Source of the DNA: CAYTAP01 sp964435775
GTDB lineage: Bacteria > Planctomycetota > Phycisphaerae > Tepidisphaerales > Tepidisphaeraceae
NCBI GenBank assembly: GCA_964435775.1
Contig: CAYTAP010000017.1
Span: 1 to 40,141 of the forward strand
Direction: 5' to 3'
Length of the DNA stretch: 40,141 nucleotides
Made by a program: the position numbers and the translations under genes. The notes under the pieces are model-generated. The model did not search any database and was not told the DNA's origin. It was given only the letters and a program-made list of their open reading frames with translations. This document shows, in pieces, positions 34,754 through 40,141 of this stretch; the stretch's first letter is position 1; every line of letters begins with the position of its first letter.

Positions 34754-36550
34754 TCAGGGTTCCAGCAACAACGAGCGGAGTTTTTGGATGTCTTTCCGGG
34801 TGAACCCGAGACTCAACACATAATGCTCAATTTTTTCGTGCATCGTGTCGCCGGGCAAGGTCTCAAAACCTTCGATCAGCAGATCAAACATCTCCCGATG
34901 GTTGCATCTCATGTTGGCGTTGCAAAGCCCGCTCAATTCCCAGTCGCGGTACAAATCATCCACACCGACCCCCAGCAGCCCGTTGATGAGGAATGCGACC
35001 GCGCCCGTGCGATCCTGGCCGCCGATGCAGTGAAAGACGAGCGGGTAGTTCTCCGCATTCAGAAAGACTTTGAAAACATCGGCGAACGCCTCTTTCCCCT
35101 CGTCGGTCTGCATCCTCGCGTACGCCTGTGAAGGACAACGGAACCATGTCGCGTCATCGCCCAGCGGGGAACGTTCCATGCCCCAACATTCACCGGGCGT
35201 GCGGAGGTCGAGGTCGGTGCGGATGCCCAGCGTCCGCGTGAGGTAGCTCCGCGTGTGCTCGGACAGCCGGGTTTTTCCGGCCTCCTGATATCCGCATGGG
35301 ACATCCCATAGCTTGCTCCGGGCGATGTCAAGCTCCTCCAGCATGCTTTGCGCCATATGACCCACCGAGGCGGCCCGCGTCTGCGCACAACACCAGGACC
35401 ACCCCTGCGCCCCACTCAAGACCGTCGCGACGATCAGATTCCTCCCCCGTCTGACGGGGACGTGCAGCACGTAATTGTCCGACGAAGCCACTGCGACATT
35501 GCCGCTGGTCTTGTCGTACGCGAGCTCGCCGTTGATTCTCAAATCCCAATACCAATCCGCGCCACAGCTCAACTGCATGTAGCCGGATTCCGGCGAGTCA
35601 AACACCTGCATGAACACGGCCACCGCATACTCTTGAAACTCGTTGAACGAAAAAACACCCTGTTCGCTCAAGATGGCTTGTTTCCCGCTGGCCCCCATCA
35701 AAATATCCGGGACCTCGCCGAGATTTTCCGACGCCCGCATGAGGGCGGCCTGTGAATACACTTGGGGATCGGGTTGAAACACCGTCCATGCGGCCTTGAG
35801 ACGATAAGGCGCGATCCTGATCCTTTGCATGTCGGCCAGCACTTGTCGCTGTCGGGCCATCGCCTGTTCCAACTCCCGATCCCGCGGCGCTCTTTGCTCA
35901 TAAGCCTCCCGCAGCGCCTGGTCTGTTTGTGCCGCGGCATGAAGCGCCTCGGCGGTGTACGTCGCCACACGCGCGTTGTCGTTCAACCCGGCCGAGCGGT
36001 ACGCCACCCCTTGCCTCACGCGCTTGCCCGACAACGTTTTCCATCCGCCGAGATCGCGCACGTTGGGAACGCCTTCGATCCGCATCAATCGTGGCGCCTG
36101 GTCTTCGGTTGCGAACGTGGCGGTTTTGGATTCAATGACTTGGCCATCCACTGAAGCCCGCACCTGCCAGTGGTATCGCTGCCCGATCAACAAATTGGTG
36201 ACTTCGACGAAGGTTTGACGCGTCTTGACGACAACTTTGTTTGACGAATCATCCGCGGGGAAGACCGTGACGGTGAACTGCGTCCCCACCGGCCCATCCC
36301 ATGCCCAGGCGAGTTTGATCGGAACCTGATTGTCGCCGGCGGCTTTGAGCGCCATCCGCTTTTGCGGGTCGGCAAAAAATTGGACACGGTGCGCCTGCGG
36401 CAGGTCCAGGTACATCCTTTGCCCGGGATTGAGCAGAGCCACGCCCTGATGATCGGAGGAACTTGATGGCGGGGTTTCCGACGCTGACAAGTCTTGTGTG
36501 ACGGGCAAAAGATTAATTCCAGGCAACGGGTCGCGATCACAACGATTCAT
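34754..36550 (-). CDS. Tyrosine phosphatase-like protein with a large internal insertion
   Basis: A 598-aa protein from the ATG at 36550. Residues about 45-150 form a beta-sandwich like an FN3 domain (QRYHWQVRASVDG). The phosphatase family entry motif NVRDLGGWKTLSGKRVRQGVAYRS is at 163-186, but the expected continuation (LGIRTDLDLRTPGE) comes only at 441. The catalytic loop HCIGGQDRTG has Cys508 and Arg514. The 240-residue insertion holds an Arg/Glu-rich helical region (about 195-245) and a PA14-like beta region (YMQLSCGADWYWDLRINGELAYDK). No signal peptide is visible. Similar to the PF13350 phosphatases; the substrate is unknown. Confidence 0.8.
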   Translation of the reverse strand: MNRCDRDPLPGINLLPVTQDLSASETPPSSSSDHQGVALLNPGQRMYLDLPQAHRVQFFADPQKRMALKAAGDNQVPIKLAWAWDGPVGTQFTVTVFPADDSSNKVVVKTRQTFVEVTNLLIGQRYHWQVRASVDGQVIESKTATFATEDQAPRLMRIEGVPNVRDLGGWKTLSGKRVRQGVAYRSAGLNDNARVATYTAEALHAAAQTDQALREAYEQRAPRDRELEQAMARQRQVLADMQRIRIAPYRLKAAWTVFQPDPQVYSQAALMRASENLGEVPDILMGASGKQAILSEQGVFSFNEFQEYAVAVFMQVFDSPESGYMQLSCGADWYWDLRINGELAYDKTSGNVAVASSDNYVLHVPVRRGRNLIVATVLSGAQGWSWCCAQTRAASVGHMAQSMLEELDIARSKLWDVPCGYQEAGKTRLSEHTRSYLTRTLGIRTDLDLRTPGECWGMERSPLGDDATWFRCPSQAYARMQTDEGKEAFADVFKVFLNAENYPLVFHCIGGQDRTGAVAFLINGLLGVGVDDLYRDWELSGLCNANMRCNHREMFDLLIEGFETLPGDTMHEKIEHYVLSLGFTRKDIQKLRSLLLEP

Positions 36551-36741
36551 GATTCCCTGACTGGCAAAAGGCCGAATCAAACGAACAGAACATGGCTGAG
36601 CTCGTCCGGCACGACTCTTTGAACCGCCCAGTGGTTCAACCATCCGACCCCATTGTATCGTCAAATGTATCCAAGTGGACGCCCCACAATGCGCGAAAAT
36701 GAACAAGAAGCTTGTTCGAGGTCTTGTGTGAAATACAGGAG

Positions 36742-36792
36742 TGGAGGGCGTCGCTCCGGCGACGCCGCGGCTTTGCGGGGCAGCGCCCTCCA
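36742..36792. repeat. Cloverleaf-like palindromic repeat
   Basis: Outer 9-base arms TGGAGGGCG (36742-36750) and CGCCCTCCA (36784-36792). Inside them a 7-bp hairpin GCGTCGC/GCGACGC (36748-36765, sharing three bases with the outer arm) and a small CCGC/GCGG hairpin. The form resembles dispersed intergenic palindromes of planctomycetes. The rest of 36551-36986, between two divergent genes, shows no gene or clear promoter. Confidence 0.5.
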
Positions 36793-36986
36793 ATTTCCGC
36801 CGGTGCCGCGCGCGAGGCCACAAATATTGACTACTCCTCCCCTGAAGTGCGAGAGCTTGCGAATTGCCTTGCAGCGGAGGGATTCGTTTTGTACGCTGCT
36901 TTTTGCATCACGGAGCGCGTGTTCTCGGGTTCTGATCGGAGCGCCGCCGCCAGCTTGTGTTGCAATCACGCCGAGTCGAGGATTCC

Positions 36987-39900
36987 ATGTCAATCCGGGC
37001 CGCTCGCACACTGGCGTGGATCGCCGGTATTTTCCTTACTTTACTTACGGTGTTCGCGTTTCCGGCAATGGCCGCAGAAACCGCGATGCCCGATTTGAAC
37101 AACTTGCCGAAGTTTAAATCCGGCGCGCCCATGTACCCGACGCCGCTGTTGGCGATTGGCAAAACCCCCCGTCCGATCGCCTCGCCGAGCGGCGAAGGGA
37201 TGGGCATCCAGAGTGACCTGGGGTTTCTGGGCGGATTTTCCGGATTCGTCGATGCCTCCACCGGAAACTTCGGCTTCCCCGGCTATCGCAACCACAGCAT
37301 CGCCAATTTTTCATACGATGACGAAAAGCTCGTCATTCAGGCGCATGTGCCCTATCCATTTGGGCGAAAGCTCCGCGCCCACAAGGACGGCAATTTACTG
37401 GACGACGATGTTTTTGAATTGCTCATCGATCCGCGCGGTCCGGACGGAACGAGCACCGGACAAGTCTATCGCGTGATCGGCAACGCCTTCGGGCACTGGC
37501 AGGCCGACCTCGATCAGCAGACCATCGGGCAATTTCATCGCCCCTGGGATTCGAACATTCGTTATGCCTCGATGCTCTGGGACCCGACCGGCGGGTGGAT
37601 GGCGAGCGTGGCCATCCCCTGGAAAAGCCTTGGCGGAAAACCGGCGAACGGAACAATCTGGGGCGTGCAGTTCGCGGTGCGCTATGCCGATCCAAAGATC
37701 GTCGCCTACCTCAGTCCAACTGATGATTTCACCGACGTCTCCCGCTTTGCCCGGTTGCGGTTTGATGATGACCGTCGGGTCAATTTCCGCGCCCACTATC
37801 TGAGCGAGGAGATGAAAACCGGGCGATTCTCCATGCAGCACCTGCTGGCCAATGGAGGCAAACAGCCACAGACGATTGAGGTGGCGGCTCAATGCTATAA
37901 GGCGGGAAAGGAGATCGGGCAGGGCTCGATGACCCAGACCTGCCCGCCGGGCGCCACCTACTGGCAGGGCGGCACGAACGGCGACATCGTGATCGCATCG
38001 CATCCGGCGTCGGCCACCGAACGGAATACCGTCGCCCACATCCAGGTGTACGACCAGTCGCACGGTCATACCCTGATCTACGACCAATGGGTGCCCTACT
38101 GGCAGCCCAAGCCGGGCGAGCGCGATTGGCTGACCAATTATTTTGGAAAGGATTTTGTCTTCAACATCGGCCCGTATCCCACCCTCGGCCGGTTTGATTA
38201 CGCGATTGACGCACAAACCCTGCGCGAGGCGAACAAAGCCGCGGAGCGTTATGTGTGCATCGTGACGGCCAACGGTAAGGAAATGGCCCGCGACGCCCGC
38301 CCGCTTCCCGACAATGGCAAAGTCACCGGGACCATTAACGTCGGGACATTCGAGGATGGCGTCACCTATTCCGTCCGCGCCGTGATCGAAGAGGCCAATG
38401 GCAAGGCCATCGCCGAGCACACGGAGAAGTTCACACGGCATGTGATGCCGTTCGAAAAGGCGCCGCGCGCCGGCTTGAGCGACATTGTGATTCCCCCCTT
38501 CACGCCTCCCACAATCGACGGCAACTCGGTGGCCTGCTGGGGTCGCACCTATCAACACGGTAAAGATGGGTTGCTGGAGAGTCTTGTCGCCGCCGGCGAC
38601 AACCTGCTGGCGCGGCCGGCCACGTTCAGCGCAGTGCTCGAGGACGGGACAAAGGTCACGCTCATTGGCGATGCGCCTCAATTGAAGGCGCATNNNNNNN
38701 NNNTTGATTACCATCAGGTCTTTCGCGGCGGTGGCGTGGTGCTCGATGTGCGGGGGGTGTTCGACTACGACGGCTTTTATCGCTTCGCCGCCACATATCG
38801 TTCTCAGGAGTCGAGCGTGAAGCTCAAGGAACTGCGGCTGGACATCCCCATCCAGGCGGCGCACGCGACACTCATCGATGCGGCGGTGACTTCAATGTCC
38901 CGCTACACCGACAAATCGCTGGGGTTCCTGGACACCAAGCCGGGCAGGGTTTGGGATTCATTTACGATGCCCTACCAGGAAGGGAGCAGCCGAACGAGCA
39001 ACATGCCGCCGTGGATCTGGGTGGGCGATGACGATCGGGGCCTCTGCTTTTCGCAGGAATCGGACGAAGGCACGCACAATGACCGCAAGCTGCCGGCCGT
39101 GGCGCTCGACCGCGCGAGCGATGCGGTGACGATGAGCATCTGGCTGGTCAACTCGCCGCTCGAGCTCGACAAGCCCAGGACATTCAACTTCGCGCTCCAG
39201 GCGAGCCCCTTCAAACCGATGCCGGCCAACGCGCGGTTGTGGCGCAACATGCCGCGCAAGAACGCCACGTATAAAAACGGCGTCTATTTCACCAACTTCT
39301 GGAACCCCGCCAACTACCCCACCTACGGGCGATGGCTGACGCTCGACTATCTCAAAAAATATGCCGACGAGAATGGTTATGACCGCACGGGCATGCTCGC
39401 CTCGGCGCTGTCGGAGTGCGCGGGGACTCCTGAATATCAGCAGTTTTATTACGAATGGGGTTCGGGCATGGGGTTGTACAAGCGGACGGTCGGGCCGATG
39501 ACCGCCGACCTGCTTCCGCGCTTTGAAGAGACCGGGATCAAGCCCAATCCGTGGGTGATGATCGAGGCGTTTTCAAACGGAACACAATCCAACCAGGACT
39601 ATCGCGTCTGGTGGCTCTCCGAGGCCGCCAAACGCGCCGCGTCGTCTTTCGTGTATCAGGACAACGCCACATGGGTTTATACCGACCGCCCGGCGCCGCA
39701 ATTCGGCTACACGCGTGACGACGGCGGACGCGAGCCGACATCGATGATCTGGAAATCGCGCATCCTCATGAAACGATTCGCGCACGCCGTCACCGAAGCT
39801 GGGCAGCCGTCGCAACCGGCGATCTGGCCGAACCTGATGAGCCCCGTCGTCCCCGGCCGCGCGTTTTGCGGAAAGGCGCTGACGGGCGAATACACCAACT

Positions 39901-40141
39901 CCGACCAGCTTCGCCTGGCGATGTTGAGGGTTCATCTGTCCAAGCAATGGGGCATCGTCACCGACTGGCTCTGCCAGACCCCCGCATACGCCGGCGCCGA
40001 CACGCCGACCACCCGCACCTACTGGCGGGCCCTGTTCAGCCGGATCCTCCTGCTCGACATCACCAATTTTTCCCGCGAGGACACCGCGGAAATCGCCCGA
40101 CGGTGGTACAACGCGCTGGATCTCTTCTGGCTGGATGACCC
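36987..40141 (+). CDS. Secreted DUF6067-like glycoside hydrolase with CBM9-like N-terminus (3' end outside window)
   Basis: Open for 1051 codons from an ATG with GAGGA upstream and a signal peptide (LAWIAGIFLTLLTVFAFPAMA). Residues about 60-270 look like a CBM9-type domain (DDVFELLIDPRG, YRVIGNAFGHW, ASVAIPWKSLGG). From residue about 670 the DUF6067-type glycosidase region follows (MPPWIWVGDDDRGLCFSQESDEG, VYFTNFWNPANYPTYGRW). The frame continues across the 10-N gap at 38694-38703, consistent with one gene. It is divergent from the phosphatase gene. The target polysaccharide is unknown. Confidence 0.85.
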   Translation, partial: MSIRAARTLAWIAGIFLTLLTVFAFPAMAAETAMPDLNNLPKFKSGAPMYPTPLLAIGKTPRPIASPSGEGMGIQSDLGFLGGFSGFVDASTGNFGFPGYRNHSIANFSYDDEKLVIQAHVPYPFGRKLRAHKDGNLLDDDVFELLIDPRGPDGTSTGQVYRVIGNAFGHWQADLDQQTIGQFHRPWDSNIRYASMLWDPTGGWMASVAIPWKSLGGKPANGTIWGVQFAVRYADPKIVAYLSPTDDFTDVSRFARLRFDDDRRVNFRAHYLSEEMKTGRFSMQHLLANGGKQPQTIEVAAQCYKAGKEIGQGSMTQTCPPGATYWQGGTNGDIVIASHPASATERNTVAHIQVYDQSHGHTLIYDQWVPYWQPKPGERDWLTNYFGKDFVFNIGPYPTLGRFDYAIDAQTLREANKAAERYVCIVTANGKEMARDARPLPDNGKVTGTINVGTFEDGVTYSVRAVIEEANGKAIAEHTEKFTRHVMPFEKAPRAGLSDIVIPPFTPPTIDGNSVACWGRTYQHGKDGLLESLVAAGDNLLARPATFSAVLEDGTKVTLIGDAPQLKAHXXXXDYHQVFRGGGVVLDVRGVFDYDGFYRFAATYRSQESSVKLKELRLDIPIQAAHATLIDAAVTSMSRYTDKSLGFLDTKPGRVWDSFTMPYQEGSSRTSNMPPWIWVGDDDRGLCFSQESDEGTHNDRKLPAVALDRASDAVTMSIWLVNSPLELDKPRTFNFALQASPFKPMPANARLWRNMPRKNATYKNGVYFTNFWNPANYPTYGRWLTLDYLKKYADENGYDRTGMLASALSECAGTPEYQQFYYEWGSGMGLYKRTVGPMTADLLPRFEETGIKPNPWVMIEAFSNGTQSNQDYRVWWLSEAAKRAASSFVYQDNATWVYTDRPAPQFGYTRDDGGREPTSMIWKSRILMKRFAHAVTEAGQPSQPAIWPNLMSPVVPGRAFCGKALTGEYTNSDQLRLAMLRVHLSKQWGIVTDWLCQTPAYAGADTPTTRTYWRALFSRILLLDITNFSREDTAEIARRWYNALDLFWLDD
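38694..38703. other. Assembly gap (10 N)
   Basis: Ten undetermined bases inside the DUF6067-like gene. The reading frame is the same on both sides (KAH before, DYHQVFRGGG after), so the true gap length is probably ten bases or another length with the same remainder on division by three. Confidence 0.95.

Noticed and set aside
37395..38864. 489-codon minus-strand frame inside the last gene
   Set aside because: Opposite a continuous secreted glycosidase frame, His/Arg-rich with no domain, and passes through the N gap.

Overview
The window looks like part of a chromosome of a moderately GC-rich planctomycete, most likely class Phycisphaerae. The evidence is the mix of PEP-CTERM surface proteins, prepilin-like proteins with the FTLVELLVVIGII N-terminus, unusual GntR-LacI regulators, a DUF6067-type glycosidase and large secreted carbohydrate-active proteins. 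The lineage is an inference from gene content; no rRNA is present. Two runs of ten N (12261-12270, 38694-38703) mark assembly gaps.

Layout. 1-2059 (minus): a promoter and a clear cobalamin riboswitch lead into a PEP-CTERM surface protein and a prepilin-like protein cut by the window edge. 2059-2949 (minus): ribosomal proteins L35 and L20 with a terminator-like hairpin. 3228-6504: an AraC-type regulator divergent from a MoxR/DUF58 pair. 6571-8954 (minus): an MFS transporter and an alpha/beta hydrolase. 9123-11800 (plus): glutamate racemase, a HEAT-repeat lipoprotein and a membrane-anchored pseudokinase. 11836-15537: small and membrane proteins of unknown role and a gap-truncated RNA-binding protein. 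15730-19503 (plus): glycosyltransferase, NeuD-type acyltransferase, a beta-keto acid cleavage enzyme and chorismate mutase/prephenate dehydratase, followed by a 23-bp-arm palindrome.

19741-33091 is an accessory carbohydrate locus. On the minus strand run a GntR-LacI regulator, a prepilin-like protein, a GH42-like protein, a 1349-aa secreted protein and a frameshifted PEP-CTERM surface protein with its own promoter. Divergent from the regulator are a Gfo/Idh/MocA oxidoreductase and a LamG-like secreted protein. A shared AT-rich motif around AGATCGATT sits exactly 7 bp downstream of the -10 box of both the regulator promoter and the PEP-CTERM promoter, with a third copy before the oxidoreductase, which suggests one small regulon. 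33124-40141 holds the GTPase Der, a tyrosine-phosphatase-like protein with a large insertion, and a DUF6067-like secreted glycosidase running off the window.

The most interesting theme is that a PEP-CTERM protein and a prepilin-like protein are paired twice under different ligand-sensing control: once behind a B12 riboswitch and once in a carbohydrate regulon. I infer a modular surface capture or uptake apparatus, with the cobalamin version apparently the less expected one.
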